Positions 1 to 6,907 of a DNA stretch of 11,682 nt are shown piece after piece (the stretch's first letter is position 1; every line of letters starts with the position of its first letter). Where the stretch lies: contig QHUE01000154.1 in NCBI GenBank assembly GCA_003221825.1, positions 1-11,682 of the forward strand, given 5' to 3'. The stretch is from Gemmatimonadota bacterium. GTDB lineage: Bacteria > Gemmatimonadota > Gemmatimonadetes > Gemmatimonadales > GWC2-71-9. The translations under genes and the position numbers were made by a program. The notes under the pieces are model-generated. The model did not search any database, was not told the DNA's origin, and saw only the letters and a program-made list of their open reading frames with translations.

Positions 1-2195
1 TCGCGGATCCCCGGCGGCTGACCGATGGCGAGCTCGAGGACATTCGCGCGAAGCAGCCGGCGGTGATTCTGATCAGCAACAACATCCACTCCACCGAAGT
101 CGCGTCGAGCCAGATGGGGATGACGCTCGCCTATCGTCTGGCGACCGACCCCGAGTGGCGCCGGCTGCTCGACTCGGTCGTGGTCTTGATGATTCCGTCC
201 ATGAATCCCGATGGCCTGGACACGGTGGTGAGCTGGTACCGCCGCTACAAGGGTACACGCTACGAAGGCGGACCGCTGCCCTGGCTCTATCACAAGTACA
301 TCGGCCACGACAACAACCGTGACTGGTTCATGCTGACGCAAGTCGAGACCCGACTCGTCACGCGCATGCTGTACCGGGAGTGGTTTCCCGAGATCGTCTA
401 CGACGTGCACCAAATGGGCTCCAACGGCGTGCGCCTGTTCGTGCCGCCGTTCCAGGATCCCGTCAACCCGAATCTCGACCCCGCGCTCGTCGAAGCGATG
501 AGCCTCGTCGGTACGCAGATGGCGGCGGCGCTGTACGACGTCGGGATGACCGGCGTCGCACACCAGCAGACGTACGACCTGTGGTGGCACGGCGGCTTTC
601 GCTCGACGCCCACCCGTCACAACATGGTGGGCATTCTCACCGAAGCGGCGAGCACGCGACTCGGCTCGCCGATCACGCTTTCCAGCGACTCCGTGCGCCA
701 ACCAGGCCGCGGCGTGAACTATCCGGCGCCCTGGCCGGGTGGCACGTGGCATCTGGGCGACATCGTGCGCTACGAGCTGATCACGTCACAGGCGCTGGTG
801 CGCCTCGCCGCGCGCGACCGCGTCACCGTGATCGACCGCTTTGTCGGCGTGGGGCGGCGCGCGGTGGCAGACGGGCTCGCCGGGAATCCCTTCGCCTATG
901 TGCTGCCGCCGGACCAACGAGATCCGGAGGCCTGGACGACGCTCGCTAACGTCCTCGCGGCCGGTGGCGTCGAGGTGTGGCGCGCCGCCGAGTCGTTCAC
1001 CGCCGACGGGCAGACCTATGCGGCCGGCTCGCTCGTTGTGCCGATGGGGCAGCCCTACCGCGCGCACGCGAAGGATCTGCTCGAGGCGCAGCACTACATG
1101 CCGGTCGCCGACCGCCCGCCCTATGACGTCGCCGGTTGGACGCTGCCGTTCACGATGGGTGTGCGGGCCGATGTCGTGAACACGCCGTTCAACGCGAATC
1201 TGGTGCGAGTAGACAGCGTCACGCCGACGCCAGGGCGCATCGAGGGAAGCGGAGAGATCTTTTTCTTGAAGAACCGCACGAACGCCGAGTCGCGCGCCGT
1301 CGCAGCGCTGCTGGCCGCGGGGCAAACCGTCTCAGTCGTGGGTGACAGCCTCATGGTGCGGGGCCCCAGAGCTCGGACCATTCTCAGCGAGCACGCGGCA
1401 CGTCACGGATTCACCGTGACCGCGGTGCGCACCGCGCCGGCCAGCGGTCAGGGCGCCGCGCGCCAGCGTTTGCCGCGCATTGGGCTGTACCAACCGTGGA
1501 CCGGCAACATCGACGAGGGATGGACGCGCTGGTTGTTCGAGCAGTATGGGATCAGCTATACGACACTACACGATGCCGACGTCAAAAAAGGAGGTTTGCG
1601 GCAGCGATTTGACGTGATCGTGTTACCAGATGCCGACGGGTCGTCGATCCTGCGCGGCGTCGACTCAACTCGCATTCCTTTGCAGTACGCTGGCGGGATG
1701 GGCGAGTCGGGGGCAAACGCGGTTTCGGAGTTTGTTCGGGGTGGCGGCACGCTCGTCTGCCTCGATGGTTCAAGTAATTTCGCGATTACACGCCTTAACC
1801 TCCCGGTGGTCAACGTTCTAGCAGGTGAGGCATCGGGTCCTCAAGTTTTGCGATTTTACGCCCCAGGCTCTATTTTCGGTGTGCTTTTGGGAAGGGTGGA
1901 GAGGGCGGGTAGCCCGGTTACGCTCGGGGTGCCTGACTCCCTCGACATCTACTTCGAGAATAGCGCTGCCTTCACCGTTTCGGCCCCGGCGCGGGCCCTG
2001 GCGACGTATCCCCAGCAGCCACTGCGGTCCGGCTATGCCCGGTTCCCAGAGCGGCTGGAAGGCAAGGCCGCGCTGGTGGAGGCACCGATAGGCAGCGGAC
2101 GGGTGATCCTGTTCGGGTTCCGGCCCCAATTCCGGGGCCAGACGCACGGCACCTTCAAGCTGCTCTTCAACGCGGTTCTGTTGGCGGCTCCCTAA
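1..2195 (+). CDS. M14-family zinc carboxypeptidase-like protein with C-terminal amidotransferase-like region (5' truncated)
   Basis: The reading frame is open from base 3 to the TAA at 2193-2195, so the true start and any signal peptide lie outside the window; the GTG at 63 is internal. Visible M14 hallmarks are the zinc-binding HxxE motif (HSTE, His codon at 87-89), an NPDG segment near 207, the substrate-binding NNRDW around 312-326, the third zinc ligand in YDVHQMG (His at 408) and the catalytic Glu in ILTEAAS (codon at 642). The peptidase domain therefore looks intact. Downstream of about codon 480, sequence such as PRIGLYQPW, FDVIVLPD and FVRGGGTLVCLDG looks like the Rossmann/class I amidotransferase-like domain often found at the end of very large secreted M14 proteins of soil bacteria. 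Its likely role is extracytoplasmic hydrolysis of peptides; the substrate is unknown. It is followed 22 bp later by an outer-membrane protein gene, so the two are probably co-transcribed. Bases 1561-1860 are less GC-rich than the rest of the gene. Confidence 0.9.
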   Translation, partial: ADPRRLTDGELEDIRAKQPAVILISNNIHSTEVASSQMGMTLAYRLATDPEWRRLLDSVVVLMIPSMNPDGLDTVVSWYRRYKGTRYEGGPLPWLYHKYIGHDNNRDWFMLTQVETRLVTRMLYREWFPEIVYDVHQMGSNGVRLFVPPFQDPVNPNLDPALVEAMSLVGTQMAAALYDVGMTGVAHQQTYDLWWHGGFRSTPTRHNMVGILTEAASTRLGSPITLSSDSVRQPGRGVNYPAPWPGGTWHLGDIVRYELITSQALVRLAARDRVTVIDRFVGVGRRAVADGLAGNPFAYVLPPDQRDPEAWTTLANVLAAGGVEVWRAAESFTADGQTYAAGSLVVPMGQPYRAHAKDLLEAQHYMPVADRPPYDVAGWTLPFTMGVRADVVNTPFNANLVRVDSVTPTPGRIEGSGEIFFLKNRTNAESRAVAALLAAGQTVSVVGDSLMVRGPRARTILSEHAARHGFTVTAVRTAPASGQGAARQRLPRIGLYQPWTGNIDEGWTRWLFEQYGISYTTLHDADVKKGGLRQRFDVIVLPDADGSSILRGVDSTRIPLQYAGGMGESGANAVSEFVRGGGTLVCLDGSSNFAITRLNLPVVNVLAGEASGPQVLRFYAPGSIFGVLLGRVERAGSPVTLGVPDSLDIYFENSAAFTVSAPARALATYPQQPLRSGYARFPERLEGKAALVEAPIGSGRVILFGFRPQFRGQTHGTFKLLFNAVLLAAP

Positions 2196-2204
2196 CGGGG
2201 CCGT

Positions 2205-2212
2205 GGGAGGAG
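2205..2212 (+). promoter_or_regulatory. Shine-Dalgarno of the outer-membrane protein gene
   Basis: GGGAGGAG lies 5 bases before the ATG at 2218. This supports the ATG at 2218 over the in-frame GTG at 2203, which sits before this element and would prepend five residues to an otherwise standard signal peptide. Confidence 0.7.
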
Positions 2213-2217
2213 TCCCG

Positions 2218-3399
2218 ATGAAGCGGCTGATTCATCTCCTGGTGGGCATCGTGAGCGTGGCGGCCGTCGCGGCCTCCCCCGCAGTGGCGCAAAAGTCTCA
2301 GAGCATCGAGTTCGCCGGGTTCGGCTCGTATTGGCGTTTTGACCACCTGTTCTTTCTCAAGAACTCGCTTGGCGGCGGTGCGCGCATCGCCTACGCCTGG
2401 AGTGACCGCCTATCCATCGAGGTCGCCGGCGACTTCACGAACACGGTGGACAGCGCCTCTACGCAAAACGTGTCAGTGTCCACGGTGAGCGGCAACCTCG
2501 TGTTCAATTTCCCCATGGGCGACAAGGCGACGCTGTATGCCACGGGGGGCGTGTCACGACTCGTCTTCGGCACCACCGCGCCCTACGATTTCACCGACAA
2601 CATGATCAATGGCGGCCTTGGGGCCCGCGTGTTCCTCAGCCAGCATCTGGCGCTGCGGCTGGACGCGCGGGCTATGTATAACCGCGGGAATCGCGACCCG
2701 CTGAATCCCACGCCTCGCGGGACCTGGACGGGCCAGGTTCAGGGAGGCGCCGGCCTCTCGTATTATTTCATTCCGCCACAGCAAGGCCGCGGCTTCAACC
2801 GGCAGTATCAATGGTACTGGGGCGCACAGGGCGGCGCCTTCATCTCCAAGACAAACACGCAGCCCTACGTCTACGATCCGATCGTCGGCGGCCACTGGCT
2901 GATCACCGCGCGCCGCACTGCGCTGTACGTCGCCTATGAACAGGCGCTCTTCCTGTCGGACGCGCAGGCTGTGATCTTCGATCCGGGCTCGTCCGGTTGT
3001 TCGATTGGTAATGGCCCGTGCCGCGATGTCTCATTCCACGACGTGCGCCGGCTTATGTTCGGCGTGCTGGCCTTCCCGACGCAAAAGATCATCGAACCGT
3101 TCGCCGGGGGCGGTTTTGCCATCATGCAGGTGCTGAACCCGGTGGTGGACTGCAGCGGCTGCACCACCTCCGAATTCCAGCAGGCGGACGATCGGGTGAA
3201 CGATCAGGCGAGCAAGGCGTTCTTCTGGCTCATGGGGGGATTACAGATCAATTACTCGAGCAAGCTCAACGTCTTTGCGCACTACCTCTTGACCTCGAGC
3301 GCCTCGAACTTCCTGCTCCAGAGCAACACACACACCCTGCAAGGCGGCGTGCGCATCAGCTTCGGCACGTCCAAAGAAGGCATCACCGAGCGGCACTAG
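2218..3399 (+). CDS. Outer-membrane beta-barrel protein (OmpA/porin-like, secreted)
   Basis: This 393-aa protein starts at the ATG 5 bases after GGGAGGAG. It begins with a classic signal peptide: basic MKR, a hydrophobic stretch of about 18 residues, and an AVA-Q cleavage site after residue 24. The mature part consists of alternating hydrophobic/polar beta-strand segments with Gly/aromatic-rich turns (GFGSYWRF, LGGGARIAYAWS, GGVRISFG near the C-terminus), as in outer-membrane barrels. Strand patterns seem to restart after about residue 195 (YQWYWGAQGGAFI), so it could be one larger barrel or two OmpA-like 8-stranded units in tandem. Two pairs of cysteines (SGCSIGNGPC and DCSGC) fall in presumed loops and could form disulfides. 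No specific substrate or name is recognisable. It follows the M14 peptidase by 22 bp. Its last 17 bp overlap the 3' end of the convergent DNA glycosylase gene. Confidence 0.8.
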   Translation: MKRLIHLLVGIVSVAAVAASPAVAQKSQSIEFAGFGSYWRFDHLFFLKNSLGGGARIAYAWSDRLSIEVAGDFTNTVDSASTQNVSVSTVSGNLVFNFPMGDKATLYATGGVSRLVFGTTAPYDFTDNMINGGLGARVFLSQHLALRLDARAMYNRGNRDPLNPTPRGTWTGQVQGGAGLSYYFIPPQQGRGFNRQYQWYWGAQGGAFISKTNTQPYVYDPIVGGHWLITARRTALYVAYEQALFLSDAQAVIFDPGSSGCSIGNGPCRDVSFHDVRRLMFGVLAFPTQKIIEPFAGGGFAIMQVLNPVVDCSGCTTSEFQQADDRVNDQASKAFFWLMGGLQINYSSKLNVFAHYLLTSSASNFLLQSNTHTLQGGVRISFGTSKEGITERH

Positions 3400-3973
3400 A
3401 GACAAACGGCGAATCCTTGAGATAAAACCGCAGCGGCCAGTCGGCCGCCTGCTTGATGCCGATGCGCGGACTGGTAGCGATCTCCCCACGCTTCGGCGTC
3501 GTGCCCTTCACGATTCGCAGCAACCCGCGTTGCAGCGATGCACCATTCAACGCGCCGGTGACGCCCAGCGCTTCGCACAGTCGGGCGGGGCCGGAGCACA
3601 GCGGCTCCTTGCCGCGCCGCTCGCGCATCGTGGCCAGCCCGGCGATCGGCTCGAGCGCCCGGATCAGTACGGCCGCCGGAAAGTCGCGCGGTTCGGTGAC
3701 CGCATTGAGACACCAATGCATGCCATAGGTGAAGTACACGTACGCCGTTCCGGGCGGTCCGTAAAGCGGCTCGGTGCGCGCGGTGCGCCGGTGACCATAC
3801 GCATGACAGGCGGGATCGTGGGGGCCGATGTAGGCCTCGACCTCCACGATCCGGCCGGCGGTTTCCCGCCGGCGGCCGCCGACATCGCTCACGAGGATGT
3901 TGCCCAATAGCCCACGCGCGACCGCTTCTGTCGGTCGCGCGTAGAACTCTGCCTGCACGGCGCTGCCTCGCAC
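3383..3973 (-). CDS. 3-methyladenine DNA glycosylase, AAG/MPG family
   Basis: This 196-aa protein matches the usual size of bacterial AAG-fold glycosylases, which flip out alkylated purines (3-methyladenine, hypoxanthine) and cut the glycosidic bond in base excision repair. Conserved elements in order are ARPTEAVARGLLG (residues 12-24), the catalytic stretch IVEVEAYIGPHDPACHAYG (42-60), in which Glu46, Tyr48 and His57 align with human AAG E125, Y127 and H136, then YGPPGTAYVYFTYGMH (71-86) and LIRALEP (Arg105, the human R182 position). The start is a GTG two bases after the TAA of the NYN gene, which points to translational coupling; no earlier in-frame start fits. The stop overlaps the convergent outer-membrane protein gene by 17 bp. 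An 11-bp inverted repeat lies early in the coding sequence (3914-3942). Confidence 0.93.
   Translation of the reverse strand: MRGSAVQAEFYARPTEAVARGLLGNILVSDVGGRRRETAGRIVEVEAYIGPHDPACHAYGHRRTARTEPLYGPPGTAYVYFTYGMHWCLNAVTEPRDFPAAVLIRALEPIAGLATMRERRGKEPLCSGPARLCEALGVTGALNGASLQRGLLRIVKGTTPKRGEIATSPRIGIKQAADWPLRFYLKDSPFVSSAAR
3914..3942 (-). repeat. Perfect 11-bp inverted repeat within the start of the AAG gene
   Basis: ACGCGCGACCG at 3914-3924 and CGGTCGCGCGT at 3932-3942 are perfect reverse complements separated by 7 bases. In mRNA this would be a GC-rich hairpin about 31 nt into the glycosylase coding sequence and about 34 nt after the NYN stop codon. There is no U-tract, so it is not a standard terminator. 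It falls on conserved family residues (RPT..VAR), so codon choice alone may explain it. Confidence 0.6.
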
Positions 3974-3975
3974 CG

Positions 3976-5727
3976 TTAGGCTGTCCCCCCACCGCCGCCC
4001 GTCAGCCCGCGTTTGACCTTCGACCAGAAGGACTCTCCAGGCTCGCTCTCCGGCAATCTGGTGGCTGCTGGTGGAGGGACCGGAGGCGGCGGAGGTTCCA
4101 CACGCTCCGGAGTCTGCGTCTGGATGGGCCGTGCGGTGTGGTTGGTCGTCTCGGCTTGATCGGACTCAAAGCGCCGGGGTCCGCGACCACGACCGCCGCG
4201 ACCGCCGCGCCGCCCGCGTCCCCCCCGCTCACCGCGCTCGCCACGCTCACCGTTCTCAGCCCGGCCACGATCTCTCCCTCCGCGACCACCACGACCGCCG
4301 CGGCCGTCTCGATCGCCGCGCTCCGGCGCGGATCCGGAGGTACTGGGCGGTGCGGGCGGTTTCGCCGGAATCGCGTCGCCGCGCGGCCGGAAGTTGGGGT
4401 CGACTTCCACGATGCCGATCTTCGGGATCTCGGGCACTCCGCCCGCGGCGCCAGGACGACGCGCCCCTCCGCGGGAGCCGCGGCGGAAGCGCGCACTGCG
4501 CATCGGAATGCCGCCCGGTGTCGCGGACGCCGTGCTGTAGGGCGGTGGCGGCGCCGAGGAGGTCGGCATCGGAATGTCGTCTTCCTCTTCCACGTCTGGG
4601 GCGGGAAGGGCCGCACGCGGAGCCTCCACCTCCTCACTCACCGGCTTCTCCTCTTCGGCTGGAGCCGGCTCTTCGTCTGTGCCCATTCCGACGGCCTGTT
4701 TGATCAACCCAAACGCGCCGCCGAACGAGAACCCGGCCTTCGCGGCCGGCGCTTCCGGGTCCTCGGTCGGCGCGGGTTCCGCGGGCGCCGTTGGCGGTTC
4801 CTCACGGTCGCGCGCGCCGCGTCCCCGTCCCCGGCCGCCTCTCCCCCCACGGCTCCGAGGTTTCTCGTTCGCTTCGCTCATCGCGGCGAGTGCGGGCTGC
4901 GCCGCGGCGCCTGCGACCTGTGGGCCGAGGGCAATCTCGTACTGCCCGTTGTCGAGCCGTGTCAGGGTGATGAGGCCGCGGCGGGCCGCTTCGATGACGA
5001 ACTTGCTGAACCGCGAGAACCCAGCGTCCTTCTCGTCGAAGTTGGGGTCGATCTCCTGCATCACCTGCTTCAGGCGGTCGGAGCGCATGACATCGTTGTG
5101 CGCCGTCATCTGCTTCACTGCTTCGACCACGAGCTCCCACGGATCGCGCTTCACGTATTCGACGTCGCTGGTCTTCGTGAAGCCGGCCAGCTCGTTGTAG
5201 GAGTAGTACTCGTCGCAATTCTGGATGAGGAGATCGCTCGAGGACTCGCGGATCCCCACACCGATCACGTACTTGCCGTATTCCTTCAACTTCAGGACCA
5301 GCGACGAGAAGTCCGAATCTCCCGACAACAGAATGAATGTCCCGATCTCGGGCCGCGTGAAGACGAGCTCCAGCGCGTCGATGGCCAGCCGGATGTCGGT
5401 GGCGTTCTTCTTATTCGCGCCATGCGCGGGCGCGAAGATGAGATCGATGGACGATTCGGAGAGCGGCACGATGTACTGCGGGTAGCGGCGCCAGTCGGCA
5501 TAGGCGCGCTGCACGGCGACCTTGCCCCGGATGATCTCCGACTGGAGCAGGCGCTTCAGCTCGGTTTGGAGGTCCGAGCGAATCGCCATCGTCACGTTGT
5601 CGAAGTCGATCATCAGCGCCGCATTGGGCGCGTGGGCAGGCGGCTCTTTGTGGGCCGGACGTGGTAAATGATTGTGTGCTTGCTGCGGTGTCATAACGGA
5701 TTCTGTTCCTGCCCTGGGGCCGGACAA
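3976..5727 (-). CDS. NYN-domain (LabA/DUF88-like PIN-fold) protein with OST-HTH domain and RGG-rich tail
   Basis: The protein has 583 aa counted from a TTG at 5727. An NYN domain (about residues 35-180) carries the acidic metal-site residues of this PIN-like nuclease fold: MIDFDN (Asp41, Asp43), NATDIRLAIDAL (Asp111, Asp117) and LLSGDSDFSSL (Asp137, Asp139). An OST-HTH/LOTUS-like winged helix follows (about 194-268, WELVVEAVKQM to NGQYEIALG). The rest is low complexity: an RGG block (291-306), an acidic Pro-rich linker, an Arg/Gly patch (411-424), a large RGG/GER block (472-517), a Pro run (545-553) and a short end rich in Gly. RGG boxes bind RNA, and the NYN fold commonly cleaves RNA; binding or processing of RNA in the cytoplasm is the likely role, with the target unknown. 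The TTG has a strong AGGGAGGTG 8 bases upstream and an in-frame stop just before that. The alternative ATG at 5694 has only a distant AGGA. It is coupled to the downstream AAG gene (2 bp gap). Confidence 0.88.
   Translation of the reverse strand: MSGPRAGTESVMTPQQAHNHLPRPAHKEPPAHAPNAALMIDFDNVTMAIRSDLQTELKRLLQSEIIRGKVAVQRAYADWRRYPQYIVPLSESSIDLIFAPAHGANKKNATDIRLAIDALELVFTRPEIGTFILLSGDSDFSSLVLKLKEYGKYVIGVGIRESSSDLLIQNCDEYYSYNELAGFTKTSDVEYVKRDPWELVVEAVKQMTAHNDVMRSDRLKQVMQEIDPNFDEKDAGFSRFSKFVIEAARRGLITLTRLDNGQYEIALGPQVAGAAAQPALAAMSEANEKPRSRGGRGGRGRGRGARDREEPPTAPAEPAPTEDPEAPAAKAGFSFGGAFGLIKQAVGMGTDEEPAPAEEEKPVSEEVEAPRAALPAPDVEEEDDIPMPTSSAPPPPYSTASATPGGIPMRSARFRRGSRGGARRPGAAGGVPEIPKIGIVEVDPNFRPRGDAIPAKPPAPPSTSGSAPERGDRDGRGGRGGRGGRDRGRAENGERGERGERGGRGRRGGRGGRGRGPRRFESDQAETTNHTARPIQTQTPERVEPPPPPVPPPAATRLPESEPGESFWSKVKRGLTGGGGGTA
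4177..4314 (-). repeat. RGG/GER low-complexity coding repeat
   Basis: Residues 472-517 of the NYN protein are almost entirely Arg and Gly with interspersed Asp/Glu (repeated RGG, RGGRGG and GERGER units). At DNA level this gives a run of near-repeated 9- to 12-base units built from CGN-GGN codons. Smaller Arg/Gly blocks lie at 4810-4857 and 4456-4497. Such tracts are prone to slippage and to length variation between strains. Confidence 0.75.
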
Positions 5728-5735
5728 GCTCGTAG

Positions 5736-5744
5736 CACCTCCCT
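5736..5744 (-). promoter_or_regulatory. Shine-Dalgarno for the TTG start of the NYN gene
   Basis: On the minus strand AGGGAGGTG precedes the TTG at 5727-5725 with an 8-base spacer, close to optimal. This is the main reason for choosing TTG over the ATG at 5694. The element is partly inside the hairpin at 5739-5757. Confidence 0.6.
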
Positions 5745-5757
5745 CATCGCGAGGGAG
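5739..5757 (-). promoter_or_regulatory. Hairpin overlapping the NYN ribosome binding site
   Basis: CTCCCTC (5739-5745) and GAGGGAG (5751-5757) are perfect 7-bp inverted copies around a 5-base loop. In the minus-strand transcript the 3' arm is GAGGGAG, six bases of which are part of the AGGGAGGTG ribosome binding site, so folding would sequester it. Regulation is an inference; the complementarity is directly visible. Confidence 0.5.
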
Positions 5758-5998
5758 TGAACGACGCGTGTCTGCTGCGTCGGGCTGTTTTGGTAAAGGC
5801 GTATTGCGCCGTAGTTATGGCTGGCTGGTGCGTGGGGAGGGTCGTCGAGTCACCGCGGCGCGCCCATGCGTGCTACCTCGACCCGTTGCCGAGGCCCGCA
5901 GGCGCCGCCTGATAGTTCGACCCCTCGCCGAATGTCACTGCCAGACGTATGAACGACTCAACATAAACGACTGGCACTGCAGAAGCCAGGGTTTTGCG
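5758..5998. other. Intergenic region without a supported gene
   Basis: About 240 bp lie between the DinB-like gene and the NYN gene. It should hold the NYN promoter (minus strand) and the end of the DinB-containing transcript. I looked for tRNA-like folds, a clear -35/-10 pair and a terminator with a T-tract and found none that stands up. Only weak short palindromes (CTGGC/GCCAG at 5971-5989) are present. Confidence 0.6.
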
Positions 5999-6541
5999 CT
6001 AGGACCGCGGTTTTTCGTGATCGGTGAGCACGGGCAGAAACGGCACCCAGGGCCCCACCTGGGCCCGGTACTGCTTGGCCATCACGCGCGCGACCTGCGC
6101 AATGTGTCCCAGATCGTGCACCACCCACGCCGCCAGGAGCTGGCGGAGCGTGACCGGGCCGAGGCTGGGGTGCTCACCGGGGAGGTCGAGCTGGGCGTCG
6201 GTGAGATGCCAGGACTCGAGCACGCGGAGGTTCTCGGCACGCAGGCGCGCTAACTCGTCGAGCAGCGAATCGAGGGTGCGCGTCGCATTCCGCGCGTGGT
6301 GGCGGAAGCGATCATACGGCTCGAACCGTCGGTTCCTGCCTTGCGCGAGAATGATGCGGGCGCGAGGCATCCAATCGGTTTCCTCACCGTCGATCAGATG
6401 ACCGATGTTGTCGAAAGGACTGAAGGTCTCCGGCCCCTCTGTACCGCGAGCCCATGGTGTACTGACCTCGCGTAGCAGCGCGCGGAGCGTGGCGGGCGTG
6501 CGTTCGAGAACCTCGGTCGCCAATCTGAGATCGAAGTCCAC
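5999..6541 (-). CDS. DinB-like metal-binding four-helix-bundle protein (DinB_2/YfiT type)
   Basis: From the GTG at 6541 this is a 180-aa protein. Helical segments with conserved positions FDNIGHLIDGEETDW (His48) and WVVHDLGHIAQVARVM (His142, His146) match the three-histidine metal site of the DinB/YfiT superfamily. Members include thiol transferases (bacillithiol or mycothiol dependent) and many DNA-damage-inducible proteins of unknown activity; the exact reaction here cannot be read from sequence. The GTG sits one base after the TGA of the upstream membrane-protein gene (TGA-C-GTG), which suggests coupling. A TTG at 6586 would extend the protein by 15 residues inside the upstream gene and is less likely. 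The stop is TAG at 5999-6001. It is probably the last gene of a long minus-strand run. Confidence 0.87.
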   Translation of the reverse strand: MDFDLRLATEVLERTPATLRALLREVSTPWARGTEGPETFSPFDNIGHLIDGEETDWMPRARIILAQGRNRRFEPYDRFRHHARNATRTLDSLLDELARLRAENLRVLESWHLTDAQLDLPGEHPSLGPVTLRQLLAAWVVHDLGHIAQVARVMAKQYRAQVGPWVPFLPVLTDHEKPRS

Positions 6542-6542
6542 G

Positions 6543-6896
6543 TCAGCGGCCCCCCGGCCCCGCTTCGAAATGGAACAGGTGCGCAATGCGGTGAATCACT
6601 GGCACGAGGAAGAGTCCGGCCACGACTAGAAAGACCACGCCTGCGTACAGGGCGAAAATTCCGGCGAACACCTTACCGCCGTTGCTGCGCAGCGGATCTA
6701 CGGGCCCCATCCCTCCGAGCAGCATCGCGGTGTTCAAGAACGCGTCGCGCCAGGGGAGGTGTTCGTAGTGCTCGTAGCCCCACATCCCTACCAGCAGTGA
6801 AACGCCAACCAGGGCGGCCGCCAACGCGACGTGATCGGCCATGCGTCGCACGAAACGTCTGCGTGGAAGCGGTGGGGTGTGGCGGTCTTCGTACAT
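6543..6896 (-). CDS. Small two-helix membrane protein with pore-loop-like segment, function unknown
   Basis: From the ATG at 6896 it encodes 117 aa: a basic cytoplasmic-looking N-terminus (residues 1-18), a first transmembrane helix (about 20-40), a short amphipathic stretch LPWRDAFLNTAMLL followed by GGMGPVD (47-67), and a second helix (about 76-101) ending in a His-rich tail (IHRIAHLFHFE). The helix, re-entrant pore helix, filter, helix order is that of Ion_trans_2-type potassium channels, but GGMGPVD stands where a TVGYG filter would be, so ion conduction is not established. I believe this matches a family of uncharacterised conserved small membrane proteins. It starts 11 bases after the stop of a proline-rich small ORF. 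An ATG at 6965 would add 23 residues but overlaps that ORF in another frame. It ends one base before the DinB-like GTG. Confidence 0.72.
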   Translation of the reverse strand: MYEDRHTPPLPRRRFVRRMADHVALAAALVGVSLLVGMWGYEHYEHLPWRDAFLNTAMLLGGMGPVDPLRSNGGKVFAGIFALYAGVVFLVVAGLFLVPVIHRIAHLFHFEAGPGGR

Positions 6897-6907
6897 CGTT
6901 CTTTGGG

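Noticed and set aside
1584..1593. A6 run followed by GGAGG in the M14 gene as a frameshift or internal start site
   Set aside because: The stimulatory SD-like element would have to lie upstream of the slippery run, and the main frame continues with normal coding to the expected end.
3433..3448. GCGGCC-AGTC-GGCCGC hairpin as a terminator for the outer-membrane protein gene
   Set aside because: No T-run follows on the plus strand, and the bases encode the C-terminal part of the AAG protein.
4138..5667. Long open frame of about 509 codons antisense to the NYN gene
   Set aside because: Composition mirrors the GC-rich and RGG-coding opposite strand, no domain is recognisable, and the minus-strand frame has clear NYN and OST-HTH motifs.
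5880..5935. TTCGAcccC-like sequence suggesting a tRNA T-arm
   Set aside because: I could not form an acceptor stem, anticodon arm or D-arm around it on either strand.
5939..5989. TGCCAG / CTGGCA / GCCAG elements that could form alternative hairpins after the DinB-like gene (terminator or attenuator)
   Set aside because: Stems of only 5-6 bp with 9- or 26-base loops and no T-tract; expected by chance in GC-rich sequence.
5672..6253. Plus-strand frame of 193 codons covering the 5758-5998 gap
   Set aside because: Both ends are antisense to real genes, no ribosome binding site is evident and the product is low-complexity Arg-rich.
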